DNA of 64,000 nt from Prolixibacteraceae bacterium UBA1413 (GTDB taxonomy: Bacteria > Bacteroidota > Bacteroidia > Bacteroidales > Prolixibacteraceae): assembly GCA_002304925.1 (NCBI GenBank), contig DBPT01000028.1:124001-188000 (forward strand). The letters are read 5' to 3'. Below are positions 17,342-25,858 of this stretch, piece after piece (position 1 is the first letter of the stretch; each line of letters begins with the position of its first letter). Made by a program: the position numbers and the translations under genes. The notes beneath the pieces are model-generated. The model did not search any database and was not told the origin of the DNA. It worked only from the letters and a program-made list of their open reading frames with translations.

Positions 17342-20284
17342 TTAGAAAATTCCTTTTTCCACGGCATCGCAGACGGTCTGCAACATCACATACCGGGTTC
17401 CCAGGTAGGAGAGATTGTTGTTGTACCGGGTGGGATGCACCCTGTTGGAAAGGAAGATGAAAAGGAGCTGTTTTTCGGGATCGGCCCAGACGAAGGTTCC
17501 TGTGTACCCGGTATGGCCGTAGCTGGATGGGGAAACGCTTTTTGTCGGGTATCTTTCTTCAGGAGTATGTATCTCTTTATCGAGGGATGGCTTGTCAAAA
17601 CCCAATCCCCTCCGGTTGTTATTTCCGGGGTATTGTACCCGGGTAAATTCTTTTACCGTCTTTTCCGAGAAGAAGCTGACACCGCCGTATGACCCCTTCC
17701 AGAGATACATCTGGAACAATTTGGCCAGGTCGTTGGCTGTCCCGAAGAGTCCCGCATTCCCCGAGATTCCGCCAAGCAGGGCCGCCCCTTCGTCATGGAC
17801 AAACCCTCGCAGCACTTCGTTCCTGAAATAATCGTCTTCTTCGGTGGGTGCGATACGGCTCAGCGGAAAATGGAGGTAGGGATTGTAAGTCAGCATAGTG
17901 GCCCCCAAAGGCCTGTAAATGTTGTGTTTCAGGTATTGTTCGTAGGGTATGCCGGTGATCTTTTCGATGATGGGGGGCCACAACAGAAATCCCATGCAGG
18001 TATAGGTATATTTCTTTGACTTCAGCAGGGGGACGTTGCGGATCTCGGCATACATGGTGTCTATGTAACGTCTTTCCATGTAGAGGTTGGAGGCGACTCT
18101 CACCGAGTTGGCGGAAGTGGGGAAAGGTTTGAAGACCTCTTCCCTGCGTTCGGGATTTTTGGAGAGTTGAGAGGTCCAGAAGGGAATGACGACCGGCAGC
18201 CTGGCCTGGTGGGCGAGCACCTCCCTGACCACGATATTTGCTTTGTTGGAATTCCGCCAGTCCTGCCAGTAGTAACTCATTTTCCTGTCGAGGTTGAGTT
18301 TGCCCTCATCGACAAGTTTCATAAGTGCCGGCAGGGGTCCCGAGACCTTTGTCACCGAGGCAAAGTCGTACAGGTGGTCCGGAGTGACAGCTTCCTTGCC
18401 GTCGTAGGAGAGGTAGCCGTAACATTTATGGAAGATGACCTTTCCGTCCTTTGCCACGAGCACCTGGCATCCGGGAAACGCTTTCTCTGTCAGCCCCTCG
18501 TAAGCCAGGGAGTCGAGCTTCCGGGTGAGAAACGTGGATGAGATGCCCGCTTCTTCGGCGGAGCAATATTTCAAACGGCCATTTTTTTTTACGTCAACGC
18601 CCATACCTGCCGGAAACCGTTTGTCGGCCGTGACGGGAAGCCGCCCGCCAGCATCGAGGGCTCCGAAGAGCATCTGAACGGCCCGCTCCTGAACCTCCTG
18701 ATCCTCTTCATAACCCACCACCAGCGCTTCCGACCATTCTATTCCGGGGAAATGACGCAACGCATAGGCATTGCCGAAAAACAGGGTGATCACCCTGGTA
18801 CTCCTGACCAGCCGCTGAACGGCATCTGCCTGGCTGACGGTGGCATTGTAGTTCCTCCGGGGATATTTTCCGATTCCGTGTATGCCGGCGATCACCAGGT
18901 TATATCCCTTCAGCCTGCGAACCATTTCCTCCACCTGGGTGAAAGAAGCGTCCCTGTCGAGGGAATAGTGGTCGGCATCGCCATACCGGGAGACGATTCG
19001 CTGAAAGGGGGTGATGCCGTATTCGCCGATGGCCAGGGTGGCGATTTTCAGGGTATCGAGACGGGCCAAGGGAAGCAATCCCGAATTTTTCACCACGGTC
19101 AGGCTTGCTTCCACCAGGGAGTTTCTCGTCACCAGGGCCGACGGATTATTGATTTCCGCTGTTACCAGGGCCAGGTTGGCAGGAGCGTAGTTATTCAGTC
19201 CCAGCCATCTTTTCACCGCCAGCACCCTGGCGCATTTTTCATCGATCTCCTTCTCCCGGAGTGTTCCCGAAAAGATGGCCTTTTCGATGGCTGCAATGCT
19301 CTTTGGCAGGTCCGTCACAAATTCCAGCATGTCATTGCCGGCTTTCAGCGCTTCCACGTCAGCGCTTCCCGAAGGGAAGACCACACTCGCCATGTTCATG
19401 GCATCAGTTATCACCAGTCCGCGATATCCCAGTTTTTCCCGAAGTATGCCGTTGACGATTTTCCGGGAGAGGGAGGCAGGCCTCCCCGAGGGATCATACA
19501 CCGGAACCGCCAGATGGGCTGTCATGATACCGGCAATGCCCTCCTGTGCCAGCACCCTGAAAGGATGCATCTCAACACTGTCCATCCTGACAGCGGAATG
19601 CTGCAACAGGGGCAGCACCCGGTGGGAATCGCCCCTGGTATCGCCGTGCCCCGGAAAATGCTTGGCCACGGCAGCCACCCTTTCATCCTGCAACCCTTTT
19701 GCATAGGCCAGAACTTTCAGTGCTACATTCTCTTTCTGCTCCCCGAAGGATCGGATGTTAATCACCGGATTGTCCGGATTGGTGTTGATGTCGGCCACGG
19801 GGGCGAAATTCATGTTGATGCCGATGCTCTTCAACTGCCTGCCGATCTGCCGGCCCATCTCATAAACCAGAGCGGTATCCTGTACAGCCCCCAGACTCTG
19901 AGCGACAGGGAAATTAGAAATGCTGTCGAGCCTGAACCCCAATCCCGTCTCCGCATCGGCGGCCACCAGAAGCGGCACCCCCGATGCTTTCTGAAAATCG
20001 TTGATCCAACGGGCTGTCTTCACCGGTGAACCGTTCATGATCAGAATGCCTCCCGGCTTATACTGTCCGATCACCTTCATGATGTCCCGCTTATGCGCTT
20101 CACTCTGCCCGGGATACACATCAATAATGATCAGCTGGCCGATCTTCTCCCGCAAGGTCATCCGCGCCAATTCCGACTTTACCCAGGGATCATTTTCAAA
20201 CGACCGAATTCCGGGATCACGGGAATAGAGGTTCATGGTCATCAACCCCAACAGGATCACAATCGATATTTTGAACTTCAGCAT
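17342..20284 (-). CDS. Fused GH3 beta-N-acetylglucosaminidase (NagZ-type) and beta-lactamase-fold (AmiE-like) hydrolase
   Basis: 980 residues with signal peptide 1-20. The GH3 domain (about 30-560) has the NagZ-type catalytic His loop AKHFPGHGDTRGDSHR (about 205-221) and the nucleophile Asp in VITDAMNMASV (about 290), followed by the GH3 C-terminal alpha/beta domain. The second half (about 580-980) is a class C beta-lactamase/transpeptidase-like domain with SxxK as SVTK (about 641), YTCMGF and HTGYTGTF near the C-terminus. In Bacillus subtilis, NagZ and AmiE (a beta-lactamase-fold N-acetylmuramyl-L-alanine amidase) are separate products encoded beside NamZ. Here both activities appear in one exported protein, and a NamZ-like gene is divergent to it. 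Amidase activity of the second half is inferred; esterase or peptidase activity is also possible. Confidence 0.9.
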   Translation of the reverse strand: MLKFKISIVILLGLMTMNLYSRDPGIRSFENDPWVKSELARMTLREKIGQLIIIDVYPGQSEAHKRDIMKVIGQYKPGGILIMNGSPVKTARWINDFQKASGVPLLVAADAETGLGFRLDSISNFPVAQSLGAVQDTALVYEMGRQIGRQLKSIGINMNFAPVADINTNPDNPVINIRSFGEQKENVALKVLAYAKGLQDERVAAVAKHFPGHGDTRGDSHRVLPLLQHSAVRMDSVEMHPFRVLAQEGIAGIMTAHLAVPVYDPSGRPASLSRKIVNGILREKLGYRGLVITDAMNMASVVFPSGSADVEALKAGNDMLEFVTDLPKSIAAIEKAIFSGTLREKEIDEKCARVLAVKRWLGLNNYAPANLALVTAEINNPSALVTRNSLVEASLTVVKNSGLLPLARLDTLKIATLAIGEYGITPFQRIVSRYGDADHYSLDRDASFTQVEEMVRRLKGYNLVIAGIHGIGKYPRRNYNATVSQADAVQRLVRSTRVITLFFGNAYALRHFPGIEWSEALVVGYEEDQEVQERAVQMLFGALDAGGRLPVTADKRFPAGMGVDVKKNGRLKYCSAEEAGISSTFLTRKLDSLAYEGLTEKAFPGCQVLVAKDGKVIFHKCYGYLSYDGKEAVTPDHLYDFASVTKVSGPLPALMKLVDEGKLNLDRKMSYYWQDWRNSNKANIVVREVLAHQARLPVVIPFWTSQLSKNPERREEVFKPFPTSANSVRVASNLYMERRYIDTMYAEIRNVPLLKSKKYTYTCMGFLLWPPIIEKITGIPYEQYLKHNIYRPLGATMLTYNPYLHFPLSRIAPTEEDDYFRNEVLRGFVHDEGAALLGGISGNAGLFGTANDLAKLFQMYLWKGSYGGVSFFSEKTVKEFTRVQYPGNNNRRGLGFDKPSLDKEIHTPEERYPTKSVSPSSYGHTGYTGTFVWADPEKQLLFIFLSNRVHPTRYNNNLSYLGTRYVMLQTVCDAVEKGIF

Positions 20285-20334
20285 GAATTTCTAGGTTTCA
20301 AATTGGCTAAAATAATAAGATTGTCGTAAAATGG

Positions 20335-20342
20335 TATCTTCG
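20335..20342 (+). promoter_or_regulatory. -7-like element upstream of the NamZ-type gene
   Basis: TATCTTCG followed by CAG, the form often seen in Bacteroidales start regions. It would give a ~130-nt leader to the ATG at 20476. The rest of the 20.29-20.47 kb gap between the divergent genes shows no gene. Confidence 0.4.
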
Positions 20343-20475
20343 CAGAATAAAACCATGCCGTCTTCCGGTGGAGAAACAGCCTTGAGGCAAATGTGCACCC
20401 ACCGTAATGATTTGTTTGCATGGATATTACATCTGTTTCTCGGAATGATCCATCACAAAATAATAGTTTAAACAC

Positions 20476-21660
20476 ATGGAACGTTTCAGATTGTTTGTAA
20501 TTGCATTCTTTCTATTTTTTATGACGGTTAACTGCCAGTCGCGGCAGGTTCCGGCGCAGAAGATGGCAACGGGAGCGGAACAGCCTGAGAAATACCTGCC
20601 CCTGCTGGCGGGGAAGCGTGTCGCCCTGGTGGTCAACCACACGGCCATGGCGGGAGAAAAACACCTTACGGACCTCCTGATTGAGAACAACATATCAGTG
20701 ATCAGGATTTTTGCCCCGGAACACGGTTTCCGGGGAGAAGCTTCCGCAGGGGAAACAGTATCGGACGGCAGGGATGAAAAGACAGGCCTGGAGATTGTCT
20801 CCCTGTACGGGCAAAACCGGAAACCCACAGCCGACCATCTGTCAGGGATCGATATCGTGGTCTTTGACATCCAGGATGTGGGGTGCCGGTTCTATACCTA
20901 TCTGTCGACCCTTTTCCTGGTTGTAGAGGCGTGCGCCGAAAATAACATTCCACTGGTCGTCCTGGACCGCCCCAATCCTAACGGCGACTATGTCGCCGGA
21001 CCGCTGCTGAATCCTGCTTTCACCTCCTTCGTAGGGATGGTGCCGGTACCCGTCGTACACGGATGCACCATGGGTGAGATGGCCCTGATGATCAACGGGG
21101 AACGATGGCACAAGGCATTGTCACCCTGTCAGATTGACGTGGTGAAAGTGGAGAATTACTCCCACCTGACGGCATACGCACCCCCGGTGGCCCCTTCGCC
21201 AAACCTTCCCAATTACCAGTCCGTCAGGCTATATCCCTCCCTCTGCTTTTTCGAAGCCACATCGGTGAGCATCGGCAGGGGAACCCCCTTCCCGTTCCAG
21301 GTGTACGGGGGAACCCTTCCTTCGATGGGCAACTTCACCTTCGTGCCCCGCGATATTCCCGGCATTGCCGATAACCCTGTCAACGAAGGGAAAACATGCT
21401 ACGGCACCGATCTGCAAACCCTGAATCCCGTCCCGCATTTCACCCTGTCATTTTTCCTCAGGGCCCGGGATTTTTACCCTTCCGAAAAAGAATTCCTGAC
21501 AAGCGAACGGTGGTTCAACCTGCTGTCAGGGAACGATCAGTTGATCAAAGAGATCAGGGAAGGAAAAACGGAAGCGGAAATCACAGCTTCGTGGAACGCA
21601 GAAATCGAACAGTATAAGACCATCCGCAAAAAATACCTCCTCTATCCCGATTTCGAATGA
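20476..21660 (+). CDS. namZ: DUF1343 / NamZ-type exo-beta-N-acetylmuramidase
   Basis: 394 residues. A hydrophobic export signal lies at 5-19 and ends near a Cys (TVNC, residue 20), so it may be a lipoprotein or periplasmic. The mature protein carries the DUF1343 motifs in order: GKRVALVVNHTA, FAPEHGFRGEASAG, LEIVSLYGQNRKP, IVVFDIQDVGCRFYTYLST, VVLDRPNPNGD, VHGCTMGEMALMINGE, and PSPNLPNYQSVRLYPSLCFFEAT. Family members (GH171; B. subtilis NamZ, Tannerella forsythia NamZ) remove MurNAc from the non-reducing end of peptidoglycan fragments. Placement opposite the NagZ-AmiE fusion and ahead of a symporter supports muropeptide degradation. The catalytic Glu is expected in the PEHGFRG motif. Confidence 0.88.
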   Translation: MERFRLFVIAFFLFFMTVNCQSRQVPAQKMATGAEQPEKYLPLLAGKRVALVVNHTAMAGEKHLTDLLIENNISVIRIFAPEHGFRGEASAGETVSDGRDEKTGLEIVSLYGQNRKPTADHLSGIDIVVFDIQDVGCRFYTYLSTLFLVVEACAENNIPLVVLDRPNPNGDYVAGPLLNPAFTSFVGMVPVPVVHGCTMGEMALMINGERWHKALSPCQIDVVKVENYSHLTAYAPPVAPSPNLPNYQSVRLYPSLCFFEATSVSIGRGTPFPFQVYGGTLPSMGNFTFVPRDIPGIADNPVNEGKTCYGTDLQTLNPVPHFTLSFFLRARDFYPSEKEFLTSERWFNLLSGNDQLIKEIREGKTEAEITASWNAEIEQYKTIRKKYLLYPDFE

Positions 21661-21727
21661 ATAAGAGCGCTATTTTCGCATCGTACTCCCGGAGGTGAAC
21701 GTGCCTTCCGCCATTAACTTGCAGCTG

Positions 21728-23164
21728 ATGAATCCATTCCTTGTTTTTTTTATCGTAGCCGGATATTTTATGATCCTGCTGGCCATTGCCTGGTTCACGG
21801 GCAGAAAAGCCACTACCGACACCTTTTTCATTGCCAACCGAAAGTCCCCCTGGTACCTGGTGGCTTTTGCCATGATCGGCGCCACCATTTCCGGGGTGAC
21901 ATTCATCTCCGTGCCCGGGGAAGTGGGGAACTCGGCCTTCTCCTACCTGCAGTTCGTCATGGGAAATGTCGTGGGATACTGGCTGGTGGCGGGATTCCTC
22001 CTGCCTGTCTATTACCGGATGAACCTGATTTCCATCTATTCCTTCCTGGGAGAGCGGTTGGGTAAATATTCCCACAAAACCGGCTCCTTCTTCTTCATCC
22101 TCTCCAAACTCATTGGAGCGGCTTTCAGGCTTTACCTGGCGGCAGGCGTCCTTCAGATCGCCTTCTTTGACGCCTTCAACATCCCCTTTTACGTGACGGT
22201 CATCGTCAGCATCGCCCTGATATGGGTTTATACCTTCAAGGGAGGGATCAAAACCATCGTCTGGACTGACAGCCTTCAGACCCTGTTCATCGTAGGAGCG
22301 GTCGTGCTGACCATTATCATCATTTCCAGGTCGATGGGCTGGGACTTCGGCACCATGACCCGGGAGATCGGCGCCTCTCCCCTGTCTGACATTTTCACGT
22401 GGGACTGGCGGTCAGGGAATAATTTCTTCAAGCAGTTCTTCTCCGGAATTTTCATCACCCTGGTCATTGTGGGCATGGACCAGGATTCGATGCAGAAAAA
22501 CCTGACCTGCAAAAGCCTCCGGGAAGCCCGGAAAAATATGCTCGTCTTCAGCATAGCCTTCATCGTCACCGTTTTCCTCTTTCTTTGTCTGGGAGCCCTG
22601 CTCTACCTCTATGCCGGAAACCTGCAGTTACAGCTGCCCGCCCATTCCGACGACGTCTATCCCTGGCTGGCCTTCAATAAACTCGGAATGGCGGTGGGAA
22701 TTGCCTTTCTTATAGGCGTCATCGCCGCAGCCTATTCCAGCGCCGACTCCGCCCTGACATCCCTGACCACTACGCTGAGCATCGACTTCCTGAAAGCGGA
22801 ACAACTCACCGAAGAAAGGCGGGTAAAAGTCAAAACACGCTCCCATCTGGCCTTTTCAATTCTGCTGATCCTCGTCATCCTCGCATTCCGGGCCGTTAAC
22901 GACCAGAGCGTGGTGGTGGCCGTTTTCACCGTGGCCGGGTATACCTACGGACCGATCCTCGGACTTTTCCTCTTCGGACTGCTCACCAAAAGAAAGATCA
23001 ACGACCGTTGGGTACCCCTCATCGCCGTTGCAGCCCCTGCCCTTTCCTACCTCATCTCAGCCAACTCCGAAAAATGGCTCGGCGGATATACCTTTGGCTT
23101 CGAAATTCTTATCCTGAACGGACTCCTGATGATCAGCGGATTGTACATTATTTCAAAAAAATAA
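21728..23164 (+). CDS. Sodium:solute symporter (SSS family), candidate amino-sugar/MurNAc uptake
   Basis: 478 residues from the ATG at 21728; an in-frame GTG at 21695 would add 11 residues that look non-membrane. About 13 transmembrane helices. SSS family features are FFIANRKSPWYLVAFAMIGATISGVTFISVPGEVG near the start and AAYSSADSALTSLTTTLSIDF in the later part, the conserved Na+-site helix. It starts 67 bp after namZ in the same direction. Tannerella forsythia imports MurNAc with an SSS-type transporter (MurT), so uptake of a NamZ or NagZ product is a sensible inference. Sialic acid, sugar or other substrates are not excluded by the sequence. Confidence 0.88.
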   Translation: MNPFLVFFIVAGYFMILLAIAWFTGRKATTDTFFIANRKSPWYLVAFAMIGATISGVTFISVPGEVGNSAFSYLQFVMGNVVGYWLVAGFLLPVYYRMNLISIYSFLGERLGKYSHKTGSFFFILSKLIGAAFRLYLAAGVLQIAFFDAFNIPFYVTVIVSIALIWVYTFKGGIKTIVWTDSLQTLFIVGAVVLTIIIISRSMGWDFGTMTREIGASPLSDIFTWDWRSGNNFFKQFFSGIFITLVIVGMDQDSMQKNLTCKSLREARKNMLVFSIAFIVTVFLFLCLGALLYLYAGNLQLQLPAHSDDVYPWLAFNKLGMAVGIAFLIGVIAAAYSSADSALTSLTTTLSIDFLKAEQLTEERRVKVKTRSHLAFSILLILVILAFRAVNDQSVVVAVFTVAGYTYGPILGLFLFGLLTKRKINDRWVPLIAVAAPALSYLISANSEKWLGGYTFGFEILILNGLLMISGLYIISKK

Positions 23165-23273
23165 AAAATTCGGAAGTCAAATAATTTGTTTTGAATTGTT
23201 AATAAATGTAAATTAGGAGCATCAAAACGGATACTTTTTTCTATGGTTTTCCGTTTTCCGTAAAATTAATCGC

Positions 23274-24722
23274 TTGGTAAGGAATCTGCTTCAAATAGGG
23301 GTGGTATTGTTAGGTTTTTTATTCATCCTCTCGTGTGAGGATGAAAGGTACCTGAATTCGCCTGATGCGCAGTTGCGCTTTTCGGCCGATACGGTTATGT
23401 TTGATACGGTTTTCTCCACCATCGGCTCCACCACCCGCCTGCTGAAAGTATTCAATCCTTACAAGGACAAACTGTTAATCTCAAGTATCAAGGTCGGAGG
23501 TGGCGAGTTTTCGAGTTTCAGGCTGAATGTGAACGGTATCGCCGGAAACGAAATTTATGACCTGGAAATCCCTCCCAACGACAGCATTTTCATCTTTGTC
23601 GAAGTGACGGTCGATCCCAACGGCCAGAATCTCCCCATGGTGGTCAAGGACAGCATCCGGTTCAACGTCAATTTCAATGAGCAGGTGATCCCGCTGATTG
23701 CCTGGGGGCAGGATTTTCACCTTGTCAAGAGCGCCACCCTGAAAAATCAGACCTGGGAGAATGACAAACCCTACCTGGTGTATAACTATGCTTATGTCGA
23801 CACCCTTTCGACACTTACCATCGCCCCCGGCACTCGGATTTATTTCCACAAGGGAGCCGGCCTTTATGTGAAGGGGAACATCGTGGTGAACGGAACCCGC
23901 GATAATCCGGTGATGTTCCTGGCCGACCGGTTGGAGGAGGCCTATAAAAATATTCCCGACCAGTGGAACGGGATCCTTCTCTTTTCGGGAAGCAAGGGGA
24001 ATGAGTTCACACACGCCCAGATCCGAAATGCTAACATCGGCTTGCAGGTGGGAACCATCGAACATGAGGGTTTTGCAACAGTTACCCTGGCTAATACCAA
24101 AATCGAAAACATGGCCTATGCCGGGATTTTCGCGCTGAAGTCCAAAATTTCAGCCTACAATTCGGTCATCGCCAACTGCGGTTTTTATGCGGTGGCCCTC
24201 CTCGTGGGCGGCGAATATGAATTTTACCATACCACCATCGCCAACTTCTGGGGGGGATTTTCGCGCAAACCACGTACCACCAGCTCCCTGGCCATCTCCA
24301 ACGTGCTGGAATATACCAATTCCGACGGCAAAACCCTGGTGTTCCTGGGGGACCTGAACAAAGCCCATTTCGGGAATTCCATCATCTTCGGAAACAACAA
24401 CCTGGAACTGGAACTGGGAAAAAACAAGGAGAAACTCTTCAATTACTATTTCGACCACTGTATCCTGCAGGTGCCCGACACCTTCAATACTTCCGACAAA
24501 AACCACTACAACAATATCCTGAAGGGGAGTAAATTTGACCCCAAATTCGTCGATATCAACAAGAACCTGAATTTTGAACTCGACACGCTTTCTCCTGCCA
24601 AAGATGTGGGCAGCTCCGTCTACTCAAAGATGTTCCCCTTTGACATGAAAGGGATGGACCGGACGGCAGACAAGGGCCCTGATCTGGGCGCTTATGAAAG
24701 GATTGAGAAAAAACCAAAATGA
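23274..24722 (+). CDS. Lipoprotein with predicted right-handed beta-helix
   Basis: 482 residues. No ATG is in frame near the signal peptide, so the TTG at 23274 is the likely start. The lipobox is FILSC (Cys about 21). The first third (30-155) is beta-sandwich-like (FDTVFSTIGSTTRLLKVFNP, choice-of-anchor/ASPM-like). The remainder looks like a parallel beta-helix: TLSTLTIAPGTRIYFHKGAG, LYVKGNIVVNGTRDNPVMF, HAQIRNANIGLQVGT, MAYAGIFALKSKISAYNS. It ends in a surface-protein-like FELDTLSPAKDVGS and GPDLGAYE, a common ending of right-handed beta-helix repeat proteins. The function is unknown. The stop overlaps the ATG of the next gene (ATGA), so translation is coupled. Confidence 0.78.
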   Translation: MVRNLLQIGVVLLGFLFILSCEDERYLNSPDAQLRFSADTVMFDTVFSTIGSTTRLLKVFNPYKDKLLISSIKVGGGEFSSFRLNVNGIAGNEIYDLEIPPNDSIFIFVEVTVDPNGQNLPMVVKDSIRFNVNFNEQVIPLIAWGQDFHLVKSATLKNQTWENDKPYLVYNYAYVDTLSTLTIAPGTRIYFHKGAGLYVKGNIVVNGTRDNPVMFLADRLEEAYKNIPDQWNGILLFSGSKGNEFTHAQIRNANIGLQVGTIEHEGFATVTLANTKIENMAYAGIFALKSKISAYNSVIANCGFYAVALLVGGEYEFYHTTIANFWGGFSRKPRTTSSLAISNVLEYTNSDGKTLVFLGDLNKAHFGNSIIFGNNNLELELGKNKEKLFNYYFDHCILQVPDTFNTSDKNHYNNILKGSKFDPKFVDINKNLNFELDTLSPAKDVGSSVYSKMFPFDMKGMDRTADKGPDLGAYERIEKKPK

Positions 24723-25756
24723 GAATCATCTCCGGGCTTCTTTTGATCGTCGCCCTGCTTTTATCCACCCGGTATGGACGTTCCCAGGAGGAAACCTCCC
24801 TGGCGACGGTGATGTTTTATAACCTGGAGAATCTCTACGATACCGAAGATGATTCCCTGAAGCGGGATGAAGAATTCCTGCCGGAAGGGGGTCGCCACTG
24901 GACAGGATACCGGTTTTATGAAAAGCTGACGGCGCTGTCGAAAGTGATCGCCAATACCGGCAACTGGGAACCCCCTGCGGTCATCGGCTTTTGCGAAGCC
25001 GAAAACCGAGTGGTCCTGGAAAAACTGGTCCGCCATCCGCTCCTGAAAACCTGGAATTTCAATATCATCCACAAGGATTCGCCCGATAAACGGGGTATCG
25101 ACGTGGCCGCTGTTTACCGTCCTTCCGTTTTTAATCCCCTCTTCTACCGTTATTTTCCTCCTGTCCCCGACGGGGACCCCATCCCCGACACCCGTGAAAT
25201 CCTCCACCTCTGCGGGATCCTGGCAGGGGAAGATACCCTCCATATCTTTTTCAACCACTGGCCGTCGCGGTACGGAGGTATGATGGAAACCCGCCCCATG
25301 CGGAAGAAAGCCGCCGAAAGACTCCGCTCCGAGGTTGACAATCTCCGGCAGAAATATCACCATCCCCGCATCATCATCATGGGCGACTTTAACGACCAGC
25401 CCCGGGATGAAAGTCTGAGCCGATATCTGGGTGCCGGGGGTGACATCACCCGGAACCCAGATGCGCTCTACAACACCGCTTTCCGGTGGGAGAAGGAAAA
25501 ACGGGGAACTTTGAAATACCAGTCGCAATGGAATATCTTTGACCAGATTATCATCAGCGAGGCCCTTCTGGACACCACCGCACGGCTTTTCACCCCGCCC
25601 CGAGATGCAAGGATCCTCGACGCACCATTTTTGCTGGAGAAAGATGAAAAATTCACCGGTACGAAGCTGAAACGGACTTACCTGGGATACCAGTATAAGG
25701 GTGGCTTCAGCGATCATTTGCCGGTCTTGCTCATGTTGCGGAAACCGCAACCTTAA
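24719..25756 (+). CDS. Secreted endonuclease/exonuclease/phosphatase family protein
   Basis: 345 residues with signal peptide 1-22 (RYGRSQ). EEP-superfamily metal and catalytic motifs are in order: VMFYNLENLYDTEDD (Asn), GFCEAENRVVLEKL (metal-binding Glu), DKRGIDVAAVYRP, FFNHWPSRYGG (catalytic His), IIIMGDFNDQP (Asp/Asn) and GGFSDHLPVLLML (Asp-His). The fold covers DNases, sphingomyelinases and inositol-phosphate phosphatases. Bacteroidota have many exported members with unknown substrates. It is translationally coupled to the upstream beta-helix lipoprotein, which suggests they act together at the cell envelope. Confidence 0.88.
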   Translation: MRIISGLLLIVALLLSTRYGRSQEETSLATVMFYNLENLYDTEDDSLKRDEEFLPEGGRHWTGYRFYEKLTALSKVIANTGNWEPPAVIGFCEAENRVVLEKLVRHPLLKTWNFNIIHKDSPDKRGIDVAAVYRPSVFNPLFYRYFPPVPDGDPIPDTREILHLCGILAGEDTLHIFFNHWPSRYGGMMETRPMRKKAAERLRSEVDNLRQKYHHPRIIIMGDFNDQPRDESLSRYLGAGGDITRNPDALYNTAFRWEKEKRGTLKYQSQWNIFDQIIISEALLDTTARLFTPPRDARILDAPFLLEKDEKFTGTKLKRTYLGYQYKGGFSDHLPVLLMLRKPQP

Positions 25757-25782
25757 CCTCCCAGGGCTCCAGCGGTATTCGC

Positions 25783-25858
25783 CAAAAATCTTAGCCTCAG
25801 CCTTGTTTTGGAGATTTGATGATTTATCGATTTCGCCACTAATCTTAGTCTCAGCCTT
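25783..25858. repeat. Imperfect direct repeat in a convergent intergenic region
   Basis: Two copies of a ~24-bp phrase, AATCTTAGCCTCAGCCTTGT and AATCTTAGTCTCAGCCTTAT, each preceded by CGCC, about 59 bp apart, between the EEP gene and the poly(A) polymerase-type gene. The gap also starts with a CCTTAACCTC phrase. No gene is seen here. The meaning is unknown; see the finding on intergenic TTAACCTC-type phrases. Confidence 0.5.

Noticed and set aside
18752..20029. A 425-codon plus-strand frame opposite the NagZ-AmiE fusion
   Set aside because: Antisense to strong GH3 motifs. The product has no signal, domain or regular composition.
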